Assembly: GCA_036571765.1 (NCBI GenBank)
Contig: BROE01000001.1
Coordinates: 992,001-1,056,000 of the forward strand
DNA length: 64,000 nucleotides
Origin: Plecoglossus altivelis
Taxonomy: Eukaryota; Chordata; Actinopteri; Osmeriformes; Plecoglossidae
Reading direction: 5' to 3'
The notes beneath the pieces are model-generated. The model was not told where the DNA came from and ran no database searches. It saw nothing but the letters and a program-made list of their open reading frames with translations. How positions within the stretch are numbered: the first letter of the stretch is position 1; every line of letters starts with the position of its first letter. Below are positions 13,785 through 59,453 of the stretch, in pieces. The position numbers and the translations under genes are program-made.

Positions 13785-14085
13785 CTCGGAGTAGAGCCAC
13801 TGCACCTCCATGTCGAGATGAGCCAGCTGAGGTGGCTCGGGCATCTGTTTCGGATGCCTCCTGGACGCCTTCCTCGGGAGGTGTTACGGTATGTCCCACC
13901 AGGAGGCAGCCCTGGGGGAGACCCAGGACACGCTAGAGGGACTATGTCTCTTGGCTGACCTGGGAACACCTCAGGCTCACCCCGGAGGAGCTGGAGGAGG
14001 TGTATGTGGAGAAGGAACTGTGGGCCTCCCTGCTCAGTCTGCTGCCCCCACGACCCGACCCCGGATGAGCGGAAGAAAATGGTTC
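13785..14085 (+). mobile_element. 3' end of a fish non-LTR retrotransposon (LINE)
   Basis: The + strand reads MSQLRWLGHLFRMPPGRLPR with following frameshifted fragments, and the DNA ends CACGACCCGACCCCGGATGA then GCGGAAG. This is the very common teleost LINE tail encoding RWLGHL.RMPPGRLP...PPRPDPG. The copy is 5'-truncated, frame-disrupted and inactive. I cannot name the clade with certainty. Confidence 0.75.
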
Positions 14086-14089
14086 ATAC

Positions 14090-17000
14090 AAACATCACAC
14101 GACACTGCACAGTTTTGGGTCCTGAGCCATACGTCTTCTGAATTTCAGCATGCTTCATGTAGGTCACATGTTCACTTCCTGGTTCTCAAGATAATTAAGC
14201 CACACACACAAAGATTCTTGGAATCATAGATATATTATCTAGAGTGCACTGTTGATCAGGTACTTCTTGGGACTATAAAAACCCAGGAGAACACCACAAC
14301 ACCAAAAGCACATATCCATGTGTGAGAAGTCACACTTGATCTGTGATGCATTATTGCATTGACAGGAGCTTATTATTTCACCTTGTAACACTTCTCTTGA
14401 AAGCAATTGTAATGTGTTAGTTAAGCGTTACAGTTGGAGCTGGGTTTAAATTACATCCCATGAACGAGATAACACTAACCTGAAGCCCTCTTGTTGCCCC
14501 ATTGCCTAAACTGTATTTCCCTGTTTCATTTCAAAATGAACTAATTACAAATCAGGTTGATCAAAATCATCATTATAATCTTCAATACCTTAATTATCTG
14601 TCAGCTGTTGAGAGTTGAGATAACTGAGTGATCTGACACATTTTCTTTGTGCTACCTGAACAACCTTATTCTAGACAATGTGCATATGCAAAAACATTTT
14701 GTGATCCTTGTAGTTTCTGATAGTACATGGTACTTAAAATAACTAGAACTGAAAAACTGCTGGAAAATTCTATCAAAGGACATATTTCCTCCAAAGGAGC
14801 CTAATATGCATAAACAAAATCAATTCACTGTTCTTGTCAACGTGGACAGGGACCAAAGCTTCACCAAAACAAAACCTTGCTGTTAGCCATTACTCAGTCA
14901 AGGGCTAACAAATTATATCCTTGCTATGGCCTGAACAATTTTTTTACATACCAGAATTGCAGAGGTACAGTAGGTGTGCTTTGTGTATGCAACCGTACAG
15001 TAGAACTCATTCTGCATGGCCTCAGCGTCCATGGTAAGTTGGTACCACCACTCATTCAGTGGAGAAAGAGAAACACCTGACGTGGGACACAAAATGGTAT
15101 GTTACAAAGTCTCTTTGAAGCACATACTCCTTTTCTCCAGAAAATCCAAGGATATTATTAAAGAATAACATGAACAGTCATCGCTCAGTCAGGCTCAACC
15201 TATGCAAGGCTTAGGTTGACACCCCTGGCCACATGCGACAGGCTCGGAGCAGCTACAAAGCATGCTCCTATCCTCCCCAACTGTCTTTCTGTTATAAAAG
15301 TGAATGAATACAGAGAAGTACATAACATTCAACATGGAAACTGAGAGAATTATATGATTCAGAAATACCAATTGTACTACATATTGAGACTAATATAGAA
15401 AAATAGGTAATCCTTCCATTTCTTCCACAGGTGACAATTCACATCTGATAAGACCCTCTTATCCAAACAGGAAGAAGCCTATCCACATTTTTAAAATCTA
15501 ATCTCATTTGAAACCCTATCACTCTTTCTAGCACTTCCTTTTTGCTGTGCTGTGTACATTAGCAATGAGCCACCTGTACTGCCTCTGGTGATGACAGAAA
15601 TATCCTGACTCTACGGTTGCCAGGCAGTGCTCACAACTGCTGGTCCCCATCAGCTAATTACAACCAGAAGTCACATATTGACAAGTGACTGCATTCATAT
15701 TGATCTCTGAGACAGGTTTTAAATCACTAAACACTAGAGAATGATTTGCCTTTTTGGACATTATACCAGAAAAATACATTCTTGTGATGTTAATATTAGG
15801 TCTAAAGTACGTTTCTCACATAGATCACAGATGTCTGTGTCTGTCTCTGCGCTCTTTTTGCTTTCTGTTATTTTGTTATGATCTCTCTCCCCCTCTTATT
15901 TTATCCCACCACCTTGTTTTTCACTCTCTCTCTCCCTCCATGTAGTTCAGTAGTTATTTTTCATTGCAGCTGGCCAGCCAAGGCAGTAAATACCCTGCTC
16001 CTCAGAGCGTGGACCTAGTGTGACCCTGCAACCTCCATGCCTCCAACGCCTCTCCCAAGGTCTCTCATTCCAAGGCCCCTATGATGCAGCACTCGGGCTG
16101 CGCTGCGGCCTCTGTAATTCACCCTCCTGCTAGATCGCCTGCCAGCAGCTATTGATTTTTGTTTCCCCAATCTCCAGGATAGAGGGAAAGAAAAGATTAA
16201 AAACACTTTGTCAGTTTGGTGGGGAATAAGAATTCTGTGCAGAGGGATACCTAGGAGGGCAAGAGGTCAGGGATAAGGTACTGTATGTCTTTATGTCTTT
16301 AACTGTTTCCCTACCACAGACATCACAGACATTTACAGACCTACCACAGACATTTTTTCTTCATCTCCCTATCTTTCCTTTTGCCTCTCTCTTACTATGT
16401 CTTTCTCTTTCTCACTCCTCCTTTCAATTTCTTCTTAATGCAGTCAAAATACAGGGATACTGGAGAGAGAGGGATGATAGGGGGCTCTTGAAATGCCAAG
16501 TCCAGATCCTGGTATGGGGTCAGGTATGGGGTCTGCTTCTTGGTGTAGTGACTGAGTGGTCAATTGCCACCATAGAATGCTCTAATTGTATTCCAAGGCT
16601 ACTGAAAGGCATGAGAAGGTTAACGTCTAAAGAAAAGTATAGTAGAAGTTTGTTTTCACCCATGACGGATCATGATGTCTTTGTCTCATCTCTGGATTCG
16701 ACATCTCCTCAACCTCACTCCTACCACTACTTTTCCTTGCCTTGGGAATTGTGGCTAATAAAAGGACTCTATCTTGCGAGATTAAATATTCATTAATTGG
16801 TTGAGACCATCTCAGAGAAAGTAGGACTGAAATGTGAATTCAAGGTCCAGCTGGCGTTTCTTTAATATTTGATGGGTCACCAGAGCTTGGGTGTCCTTTC
16901 ACAAGCTCTTGTCCTCCATTATATGCTTGTGTCACGTTTTCCACATTTGTTTTATTTGTTGTTTTTAATTACAGTTTATAGTTATTGTACCTCAGCTTTA

Positions 17001-20000
17001 ATTTTTTTATGTTCCTAATTTTTTGGTAAAAACAGTATTGTCTGTAAGGGTGTATTTGTGTTTGTGTATGTGTGTGCAGTAAAATAGTGACATCGAGAGT
17101 ATGTGTGAGACTACAATTTATCCAGACTCATGGATTTATCTGGTCCTGGCACCTCACCAGATGTTAGTGTGTTTTATCATGCTCCTCCAACCCCAACCCA
17201 AAGCTCCTCAGTGATCAGACAAACACACCGTTGGTGCACAATAAAGGAACGCCAGAAAAAGTGTAATAATAATAATAATATCTTCATCATATTTTCTATG
17301 TAATTGTCTTGTATCTTGATAGATAGGTAACCTCCTGGCCTGATGCATTATTTCCTCAAAATGTTGAAACGTCATCAGAGCAAAAAACAAAATACAGAAT
17401 TCATACAGATTTTCATACAGTATACAGAATTACAAGGCTGTGCAATGCATCAACAGGCAGCATAGGCAGTGCCAGAAACATGCAGTTACAGATAATTCAG
17501 TTCTTGATGCAAGTTACGTTAATGCTTCACCAAGGACATGTATTCAACATTTTCTCGATACTGACTTTGAATTGCGCTGTATGGATGCAACCCAATATTA
17601 ACCTAAGGCTGTGTCATCTTTAGTTTTTGACTCGTCCTTGTAAGGAGGTGTGTTGGCATGGAATCAGGGGGAAGATAAACACACACATACCCATACACAC
17701 GCATACACTAAGCAACTAAAACAAAGGAGGAATTGGATGGTCCTTTGGATCTACCCAACCACCTTATCACTCACAATTACAGAATTATGAAAACAGACTC
17801 ACGTATAAAACCCAAAACAAACAAACAAACCCAAACACACAGAGCCGAGCTGTCAAATAAGGCACTTCTTGTTATAAAAGGGGGGGAAACATTCAGATCG
17901 GTTAATTCCAAAATGAAGTGCACCTGTCAGCGAAGGGGCAGCTCCTTTCCATCTGTCATCGTTGGAGCCCTGTGCGTCTGGGATTTATTTGTCTTGTCAT
18001 TCCTGACAGTTGCATTTTCCCGCCGCACTCCTGCCCGCAGTCACCCTAGGTGCTTTGGAAGTCAGTCTTAAAAAGGAAAACACTCTGTGACAAGGTGTAG
18101 GTCTCTTAACGCATGCAGATGAGGCAGGGAAAATGCAGGGAGCAGCGAGCAGGGGGGCTTTGAGGTTTTCACATCCGTCACATTGCCCTCACCCTGCACC
18201 GGCCATATTCACAGCTTTGCCTGTAGGCATGGATTCTAGCAGACGCCGTACAGCAATCACAGACAAGCTCACACCGGCGATGGGGTGACTGACATAAACT
18301 GTATTGGGCCTTGGTGTGTGTTATCTCTCTGGTTGCTTCTAATCCAGCACAACGCCCTTTTGATGTTTACATGCCTTTGAGAGGTTAGCTGGGAGTTTTC
18401 ACTCAATAATTATTCAAACCATCAACCTTCTGTAGGTAATATGTAAATGCACAAAGGATAAAAAAAGTAGTTTTGTCTATTGTACAATATTATCATTTGT
18501 AATTACACTGCCACTGACGTTGTATTCCACTAAGTGATCAAGTACTGTACACTTTACAATGACATCCTGACAGACCTTCATAGATGTGGTTAAGCACACA
18601 AGGGTGGGATGGTGAGGGGGGGGGCGGTGGGTGAGGGAATTCGTGAAAAGTCTGAGCGACAAAATGCTGAGTCGACTTCTGTCGCTTAATCTATTTGAGG
18701 CTCGATTAAAGTTTCATTTGTACCCATCTCCTAATGCCAGTGAGCGTGTGTGGTGTGTGTGTGCATGCGTGTGTGAATCTGTGTTTATGAGTGAGTGCGT
18801 GGTAGTGTTTTTCTGCCTTGTTTGGTGAGCAGTTTCAAGCTCAGCCTGTCTTATCTCTACAGTTCGGACCCACTTTATTCATGCCTCTGGGGCACTGGAA
18901 GCTGAAAACAACTGAATTTTTCATCAAGGTTACTTCCTAGTGAGATGGAGGTCCATGCAGGATGGACCACCTTATACACAAATGATTCAGTCCTGCAGTT
19001 TCTAGCCAGTCACCATTAGACTTTCCCTGGCTTGTACATGTCCAGTGTTTTGAACCCTGTACTGTTTACCCCCTTGTCTGGAATTATCACATGGTGAGAT
19101 ACGTATAGTAATCAGTATTCTGAGTTACCCCCTGCATTGTGTTATCTTGGATTCTTTGGCTGATTATCCTTTTCAGCAATACAGCCATCTTAAGTCCTTA
19201 GTGGGAATGTAGAACTGCTAGTCTAGACAGAAACATTTTTAGGGAGAAAAACGCTAACTGAACCTCTCATTTATGTAAAAACATTCACAAGTACATTATT
19301 ATCAGTGAGCTGCATTTGCAATTCTAATCAAATCCTGCTGACTTTTTTGAGGTGGGGTGTGTAAAATGCTGCAACAACAACACATTACATTTTATGGAGG
19401 AGAGCATGCAATGCTAGTTTGTTTTTCTAATTATGGCAGAAATGCTACTTTCTTGAGTTTTGACATTTCATCAAGATCTGGTATCAGTTTCTCAACTTTG
19501 ATGGCGTACAACACTGCTGTAGAATGCTGTAGTTTCAGTTTCAATGTAGTAAAAATCAAAGCACAGTGTTGCCTTTAATCAAATCCAGTCATCGGTTTCT
19601 TTCTATTATTGTCTCTTGTTCCATTGAAATGGTAGCAAAAATGTGTATGAAATACAAGACTAACAGACTGCTTAGAGTTCCATCTCCTTAGTGTACCTAT
19701 ATGACAAGGTACTGTTTAAGAAAGTGTTTTGCCGTCTCTTCATAAACGGTGTGACTAAGTTCAGTTGAATTCTACATTTTAATATTAGATAAGTATTTAT
19801 CGATCTGCAGATTGGGAGAGAAAATCAGATCACAGACAATAAATGATGTCAACAGCAGGTTTAGGTCTTGATCTCGTCTCTCTCCCCTCTGAAGGCCAGA
19901 GGACCATCTTTTATAGAGCACAAGAATGTAAACATAGATTGTGACAGTCAGGCAGTAATGATGTTACAACAGTGACAGAGAAAGCCACTCTCTGACTAGA

Positions 20001-20930
20001 GATCATATTTGGAGCTCTCTTTCTCCTGACCCCAAACCTTTATTAACCTTGACACATAAACACAATCTTCTTATTATTAATAGAAAGCTAACATGAGAAA
20101 CATACTAACTAGTATCATGTGACTAGTTCTATTTGTTAGTGATTAATGTAAGCACACAGGACATCCCAATTTCTTCTACAGTACCGTTGAAGTGAGTGTC
20201 TGTTGGAAGTATCCTGCGTTGAAGTGGCACCTAGATAGTAGAGTCTGGACCTATCCCTGACAGATGTCTCCTGCCTCCCTGACACACACGCATACACACA
20301 CAAACAACCACTCTGCCCCAAGTCACAATTACTGTTTCAACCCCTATTTAAGACTTAATGAGAAAACAGACTGATTTATCCTACACCGGCCTTAAAAGAA
20401 AAGAGAAGATTCCAGTTGTATAACTGAACTGAAGTGTCATAGACACAGAACACATTTCTTTGAGTCTACATAGGAGGCTTAGTTGAGTAATTCATCATAC
20501 TAAGACATCTGCAAACCATATGTATCTTTTCATTGATGTAAATGAAGAGGGGCCAGAATGCTAGAGAATCAATCGGATGGGGGTTTGGTTTGCTTTAACA
20601 TAATGGGTGTGGACAGTATCTACACCAAATAAAGTATAGTATGCAATGTTACGAATATGTATTTGTTAATGTATTAATTGTGTTCATTTAGATGATTGTA
20701 GTTAACTGTCTATAAACCTAAACCTAATTGGCTTTGAGATCTAGAAATCTATTGTCTTGCAGTCAGGGTTCGTCTTTTCTATCTACCATGCGATATGCCT
20801 GCTGCGCTTCCATTCCAAGCATAATTATTTTTTACATATTCAGTCTCTATCCATCATTGTATTGCCACCCAGTCCAGTCTCCGTGTTAACGGTCACATGC
20901 CTTTATGTTTATTGATGCGTCCCACCTTCC
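14090..20930. other. 5' flanking DNA, no gene recognised
   Basis: Mixed AT-rich and microsatellite-like sequence. An (AAT)n run lies at 17264-17280. No exon, RNA gene or intact transposon is seen. Confidence 0.6.
17264..17280 (+). repeat. (AAT)n short microsatellite
   Basis: Five to six AAT units. Confidence 0.8.
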
Positions 20931-20934
20931 CGAA

Positions 20935-21240
20935 AGATGATTGACGTTTTCAGAGGACACCAAGGTGGGACTTACGCGCTGCTCTTCTCCAATCGTTGCT
21001 TAAGGGGCGGAGGCTGTTTTATCCATACTCTGGTTATGACTCAGTTGCTAGACATAAGCGAAACAATAACAGTTGTGGTGAGACTTTATTTCTCAGCTCT
21101 AGAGCAAGTAGTGACAGGTTTGGTTAATCAAGCTTTCGAGGAAATTCTACATTTCCGCTAACCCGTTTTGCCCACGCCACTTTTAATGAGATTAGGTCTC
21201 TTTAGTATAGAATCTTTTTATTCTAATGTAGCCTAGCTGT
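20935..21240 (+). promoter_or_regulatory. candidate pbx1 promoter, TATA-less
   Basis: The region contains TGATTGAC (20938-20945, a PBX/PREP-type site), CCAAT (20989-20993), a GC box GGGGCGGAGG (21004-21013) and an AP-1-type TGACTCA (21037-21043). All lie 460-570 bases 5' of the pbx1 start codon. No TATA element is obvious. Assignment rests on position and motif content only. Confidence 0.45.
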
Positions 21241-21503
21241 GCAGGAGTGGCCACAGCCAAAAGCAGCTTTTCAGATCAGATTTCACCTAAACCAGCTGGG
21301 AGAGAGAACGGGAGGGCTATCATTCTCCTTCCTCTCCGATCCAGAAGAGCTCATATAGGGTAAAAGAGAGGGTGAAACAGTGTGAGGGCGTGAGTGGAAG
21401 AGAAGGCTGGAGGATCCAAAGGAATTTCCAAGGATATTTCTTCTGTCACCGTTCAGGAAAAAGTGTTTGCCAGTTGGGGGCGAGGCAGAGACCGTGGTCA
21501 ATG
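21241..21503 (+). other. pbx1: probable pbx1 5' untranslated leader
   Basis: Purine-rich sequence lies directly before the start codon and continues in the exon 1 frame. I see no upstream ATG in that frame apart from 21501. The transcription start is unknown, so the 5' limit is arbitrary. Confidence 0.4.
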
Positions 21504-53762
<32,259 letters not shown>

Positions 53763-54640
53763 ATATTTCAAATTTCTAAACCATACCCCACAATGATGAA
53801 CTGGCTTGGCCAATCACAGTATTAAAGATGTACAGAGCCTAATCTACAGAATCTTCTAGTTTGGAGGGGTGCTTCAGGATCCTAACTCACAACCTTACAA
53901 CCTTTCTTAAGATGCTGATGGACATTTGGGATACACTCTGCATATTTCAGAATAAAAAAATAAAATAAAAACAACAAAAAGGAATAGCAATGTTATTTGT
54001 ACAGACTTCACAAGATGTTCAGAGAGTGAGGGTTACCTAGATATTTACCTGATAAAACCCATACAACCATGATTGACAAATGCTTTATTCTACCTCTCTG
54101 ACAACTAATAGGTTAAATTGTCATAATGTTATATGTTTGGAAATAACATATTTGAGAGCAAGAGGTTCCCCATCATTGATTGATTTTGCAGTTTTTTTCC
54201 TATTCAGTGGTATGTCATATATATGTGGCTCCCCTGTTTACAGTGTGTGCTTGTAAAACTTGCTTTTGCCCTCTACAACAAGGAAGAATGAAACTATTTA
54301 GTGTTTTCCTACAGCCCCAAATCTACTGGAGGATGCGGGTCCACCTGGTGCATACAGCTTGACTAGCACTAGTTGTGGGACATTTGCAACATATTGATAC
54401 GAGGTGGACAAGTTATATAATTTGAAATTGACCATCCACAGTAGGTGTTTGTCTTCCTTCTCACCTTCCCTTTGTAACCTATCAAAATGTGTGTCTGCCG
54501 TGGATTCCAGGAGGGCCTGGAAACCTTCTGTCCAATCTGTTGTCTGTTGAGGGCTTGTAAACTTGAGGGAATATTTGGTCTTTCGTCTCCCAGGTAAACC
54601 TGTGAAATATGTCCTGTGTAAAACTAAAATAAATACCTGT
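53763..54640 (+). other. pbx1: pbx1 3' untranslated region (minimum extent)
   Basis: AT-rich sequence without coding character follows the stop. Candidate polyadenylation hexamers AATAAA lie at 53951 (inside an A-rich run) and at 54628-54633. Transcripts may end further downstream: T-rich sequence continues to a possible ATTAAA near 55890. The real end cannot be fixed without transcript data. Confidence 0.5.
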
Positions 54641-57376
54641 CATCAACAATCCAGATGAGCTCGATTCAAATCATTCATTTTGGACGGAAGTATAAACAAG
54701 GTTTAAGTCTCATCTGACACCGTCATCTTCAATCACTTGCCCTTGTTGGGTTCTGCAGCCAATCAAAGTAGAGCAAATGGTGAGGGTGGCGGAATCATAA
54801 AGTCTTTATTATATTATCTCATGCCATTTCCTTGCTTGACCTCCACATTTATTTAGCTTGGTGCTTCTGCACTTGTATAACCTACTCAAAATTGTACAAG
54901 ACTAAAGCAAGTTAGTCTTTAATTTGATCAAACTTTTAAATGGCTGATCCAACCACCCCTTGACAAAACCTGAGATCCAATAGTGCAATAAGTTTGTATT
55001 CTCTCACAGACTGCAATTTCAGAAGACAGATACTTTTCAATATTTGCAAAATGTAGCCGTAAACCAAAACAGTTTGATATGTCCATCCAAAGTTTATTTG
55101 ATCACAGTGCCATTCATGTTCATTCACTCCTCTATGTTTAATCATTCATCATAATTATGTTGCTGTATAGCTCTTGAAAAATAGACGCCATCTGAACTAT
55201 GTCTAATTGAACGATATTGGTGAACTGTCTGGTAGAAAATCATTTCAGCAGAAAAATGTCTTTCAAGGTTCTGTGTAACTAAGTTTGTTTTTCAGTACAT
55301 TAAATCAGAATCCAGTTAAACAGGGAAGTCGTTATGATAATATAATTTCAACAGTAACACTTGCTCTATTATTGCAGGTAACACCAGGTCTGAACTTTAG
55401 GCCAGGAGATGGTTTTTCTCAATGATGAAGAATAATTTTCTCAATATGTATTCTAATTCCCCCTTTGTGACACAACACAATGCTTTTAAATACTTTTCAC
55501 TGTAGAGCTATAACTCCCAAAACCAGTTGTATGCATTCCTTTTTAAACATTTAGTTTGCTGTAACATGCTTGAGTTTACTGGTATAGGTCCCTAAAAAAC
55601 AAAAGGAACAGAAGTCACATTTTTTTCAATTTATTTGTGTCCATATTTAGAAACCATTCTAAATACTAACATATAATATGGAACAAAAAAGGAAAATTCA
55701 TTAGTCAGGCAGCTTTTTCACATTTTCTGCCATTTATATATTGTTGTGTGGGCTATATGTTTTAGTGTATTTTCTTTTGTATTGTATGGGACTGTTGTAT
55801 ACTTGCTTTCCCCCTATGTGAATTAATTCATTTTCTTAGCTCATGTGTTCATGTGCACCATAGTGCTTGACTTGCTTAGTTGAAAAAGGGATTAAAATGC
55901 GATGTAATACAACACAACCAAGAAGTTGCTTTTCATCTGTGAATACTCCAGAAGAAAATCCCTTTTAAGTAAATTCAATTGATTTAAATTATTTGTTTGC
56001 TTAAATACCAGAAATATGTAAATATAACTGTGTAACTCCAGAGGGAAAGTTGTACAAGGTCAATGAAAACGGAAGCCTGTTACTTTAATATGCTGTATGT
56101 GCTGCTGTCTACCAGTGGGTCGGATGGCACCCACCCAAAACCATCCCAGGGAATCAAACTTACAGCATTCTGACACACATTATCACATGCTACCAAATAG
56201 TTTGCCTCTGGTGTGATACTGGCCTATTTCCCCTCATCACTGGAAGGGGGATGTGTGGGGGTTATATCTACTGTATATAATGAGTGGAACATGTAAGGCC
56301 TCATACAGTATATCATACCCCCAGTTTAAGGCCCACAATACTTGACGTCAGGAGTGACGTCAGTTTTATACTTAAAGGGGAAGAGACAAAGTCATCCAAT
56401 TCAATGCTTTTAAATGAGCAATTTAACACAATAAATGAACAGATTTTATGTCTGTGAAGATTATATTCATGGCTAATGTCTGGCAACCAGAGGTGGTCCT
56501 GTTGGTTTTGTTGACATGAGCACTGAAATATGACAAGAAATGGCAGAGTAGTGATGTAGTTGGACACCTCCCTTATGTAACAATTAAACCACAGTAGTAA
56601 TGGAAGTTAGATTTAAAACTGCTGCATATTCACAATTGCCTAAATTGGGCAGAGATGGAGGAACAGTGGTAAGAAAGCTCATGACAGGACCCTTGATCTG
56701 GATCAATGCCCAGACCTAGAAGCTGCTCAGACAGATAGGAAAAGCTGATTGTTGATACATCAGCAGTTCCTCATAAATCAAAATGGGATCAACATGTCAG
56801 TGAAAGTGCACTATTCTCAACTACAGTACTCCAACTATGGAACATGATAATGACATGGCTATCAACACCTTACATATCAATACTTCCTCACCACTAGCAG
56901 TCTCTGCCATACAGTTGGCACTCCTGATGTCTCAAAGGTGGCATTCAATAGGCTGAGTAAAAACGAATGATTTTGTTAACGTGTGTACCCAGCCATGCAG
57001 GCAATCCGATTTAAATGCAAGTGCTGTCTAGTGTTAGTGTGTGGTCCAGACAGCATGTCCAAGCCAAGCACCCGCTGCATAAGTCCTAAGGTGGAGTGAC
57101 AACTAAATTTACTGATGCCATTTCTACCAAACAAAACAAGCATGTTGGAAGGACATTTCCAATGGAAGCTTACTTGATTTAAGGATAATCTTAATTTAAT
57201 GTGACAGATCTACACGTCAATGGTGAGGGTAATGTAAAATTATAATATTTTTTTTTTAATTAAAATAATTTCATTCATTCTTGACTTTCAACTAACTTAA
57301 TTTTCAAACAATTTACACAATATTCTTTAAGTCAAATGTAATATTAAAAAATGCTTTCCCCCCCACTACCTAAGGT
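54641..57376. other. spacer between convergent pbx1 and incenp
   Basis: AT-rich DNA between the first clear pbx1 polyadenylation signal and the incenp stop. Both 3'UTRs must lie in this interval. A run of about ten T at 57247 and a C run at 57359 are the only simple features. I see no gene here. Confidence 0.7.
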
Positions 57377-57561
57377 TTACACGGGGAGAGTTCCCATTCG
57401 TGGAGGCGAATTCCAGACTGCAGAGCAGGTGCGTTTGAAGAAACAAGGTTTGCTCTTGTCAAAGATGTCCTCCAGCCGAGGTTCTTCGATCTCCCCAAAG
57501 TAACTATCCAGGTCCAGTGGATTGAAATATTGCTTCATCGTCAACTGCTTTAGACTGAGGC
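57377..57561 (-). CDS. incenp: incenp exon 18 (IN-box end and stop)
   Basis: Encodes LSLKQLTMKQYFNPLDLDS, then PRLEDIFDKSKPCFFKRT and CSAVWNSPP, ending at TAA 57377-57379. The family motif KRTSSAVW, whose serines Aurora B phosphorylates, reads KRTCSAVW; the Cys codon TGC is at 57425-57427. Acceptor gtcttttag. Confidence 0.93.
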
Positions 57562-57829
57562 CTAAAAGACAGTCAAAATTCAATTCATATGATATGAAGC
57601 AAATTTGTTATGGTTTTCAGTAACTGTATCCTCCCCTTTTCCATAAGAACTTTAAGTATTCCAGAAGAAAACTGTTCAAATGCCATTTTCAAATGTCATT
57701 ATTATGTCATGAGGCAAAAGCCACATTGTACTGTCCATGTGAACTATAACTACAGATGTGAATGGTGATCAGTTCATTTATAATGTCATGAATCATGAAA
57801 ATAGGCATATTCATTTGCCATCAAAATAC

Positions 57830-57983
57830 CTTCTGCCCACGATGGAATGGGTTTCCTGGGTGCCGACTCATCATCTGTGGAGTCATCGCTATTCTGGTCC
57901 ATCCCATAATTCTCAGGATCATAGCTGATAACCAAAGGTTTGGTGCCACCCTTTGGAGTCATTTCATAAGACTGAGGTGATTG
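57830..57983 (-). CDS. incenp: incenp exon 17 (IN-box first half)
   Basis: Encodes QSPQSYEMTPKGG, then ENYGMDQNSDDSTDDE and PRKPIPSWAE, nearly identical to human NYGMDLNSDDSTDDE and PRKPIPTWA. This is the Aurora B-binding segment. Acceptor cctgcag, donor gtattt. Confidence 0.93.
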
Positions 57984-58582
57984 CTGCAGGGAAGGACATA
58001 ATCATGCCACAAGTCTGAATAGCATATTATTATGCCAGGTGTGTATGTGGGTGTAAGTTCTTTGGACATGACAAATAAAAGGTTTGTCTATATCTGAGTA
58101 AACATTCACCTCAACATCCAACAGATTCTGTCAAACAAGAACTAGCAAACAGTAATAGTGTCATGGCCAATTGCGTTAATGGGGTGGGGTTTTGAGGTAT
58201 GGTTTAGAGAATGAGATTACACATATCGTAATTGTGTCCAAGCAATAAAGAAAAACAAATTCAAATGTCAACACTATACTCAATGATACGCAAGCCATAT
58301 ACTTGACAAAACGTTGCAATGTTCCTAAGCATTTCATAGTACATTTACAAACAGCAATGTTTTTGTGAAAGTACTACCACTAGCTATGGTGATCATAGTA
58401 TCAGAGAGCAAGAGCCATGATGGCCACTGTACTATAAATTAACCAACATCTAAATCTAACATTAATCACTAGCTGCACCAAGGGCGTTGGTACAGCACTA
58501 GCTATGAAAATAAAATTCTCAGGTTCAAAATATTGAGGTGAGTATTAAACAGAAAGGTAGAAAGGCGCAGTTACTCCCATAC

Positions 58583-58642
58583 CTCAATGTCTACAGTCTG
58601 GTTTAAAGCTACTCCTTTTCCTACAGGTGTCATGACAGCATG
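58583..58642 (-). CDS. incenp: incenp exon 16
   Basis: A 60-base exon encoding HAVMTPVGKGVALNQTVDIE, matching human SKALNVTVDV just before the IN-box segment. Acceptor ctattgcag, donor gtatgg. Confidence 0.85.
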
Positions 58643-58778
58643 CTGCAATAGAGAGGCGTTTTAGAGAACAGTTTTTAACCCTTCAAATGCGATGAAATTA
58701 AATATCTGAAAGAAACATACTATACACAGATATAATAATAATAAACAACATATAACAAACAGCACTTAAGTTAATAAC

Positions 58779-58844
58779 CTCTGGCTTGAAAGCTTCTCTG
58801 TGTTTGGCAGCCCTCTCCTCTTCAGCCAACATCGCCTGCTCCTC
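58779..58844 (-). CDS. incenp: incenp exon 15
   Basis: A 66-base exon encoding EEQAMLAEEERAAKHREAFK and PE, the end of the charged helix. Acceptor ttccacaag, donor gttatt (less standard). Confidence 0.82.
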
Positions 58845-58960
58845 CTTGTGGAACACACACAATATTAAATAGTGTGTGTGTTCACTTAAGAAGGAGCATT
58901 CACTTAAATAATTAAGTCAGTATGCTCAGCTGAGCAACAACACTGCATTTTTAAATGTAC

Positions 58961-59078
58961 CCTCTTTTCCTCCTGTATCTCCTTTCTCCTCTCCTCTAGC
59001 AGTCTATTTTCCTTCTCCCTCGCACACTTCTCTACTTCCCTCTGGAGAGCCAGGGCCTTTTCCCACTCCGCTCGCTCT
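58961..59078 (-). CDS. incenp: incenp exon 14
   Basis: Helical exon encoding ERAEWEKALALQREVEKCAR through RRKEIQEEKR, resembling the human [20 protein letters not shown] stretch. Acceptor ggtttcag, donor gtacat. Confidence 0.88.
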
Positions 59079-59192
59079 CTGAAACCAGCAAGAAGCAAGT
59101 TAAAGATAATCCTACAAATATGATAAAAATTTGAAATGTACTGCAATTGCTTGGCTCCTCCGGAAGACTAATCAAATGGGGAAACGGCTCAC

Positions 59193-59356
59193 TTTTCACC
59201 AGCTGCCTGTTTCCTTCCCTCTAAGTCCTTCTCCCTCTCCTGCTCCTTTTTCAGCTCATGCACCCGGCGGGCCTCAGCCAGTTTGCGAGCTCGCTCTTGC
59301 TCCTCCTCTGCTCTGCGCCAGGCCTGCTGCTCCTGCAAGTGTCTCTCCTCTTCCTC
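59193..59356 (-). CDS. incenp: incenp exon 13
   Basis: Glu/Arg/Gln-rich exon (EEEERHLQEQQAWRRAEEEQ through REKDLEGRKQAAGEK) from the single-alpha-helix region. Acceptor gaccctag, donor gtgagc; ends two bases into a Lys codon. Confidence 0.88.
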
Positions 59357-59453
59357 CTAGGGTCACAGAATCACATCCATCATGTACCAACTTCAGCAAA
59401 TCCACCCCCCCCCCCAAAAAAAAAACAATTGGGTCTTGGGAATTAGGTCTCAC

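Noticed and set aside
21372..21500. In-frame upstream extension of the pbx1 coding sequence
   Set aside because: The extension begins with GTG, not ATG, and the homologous protein starts at MDEQPR.
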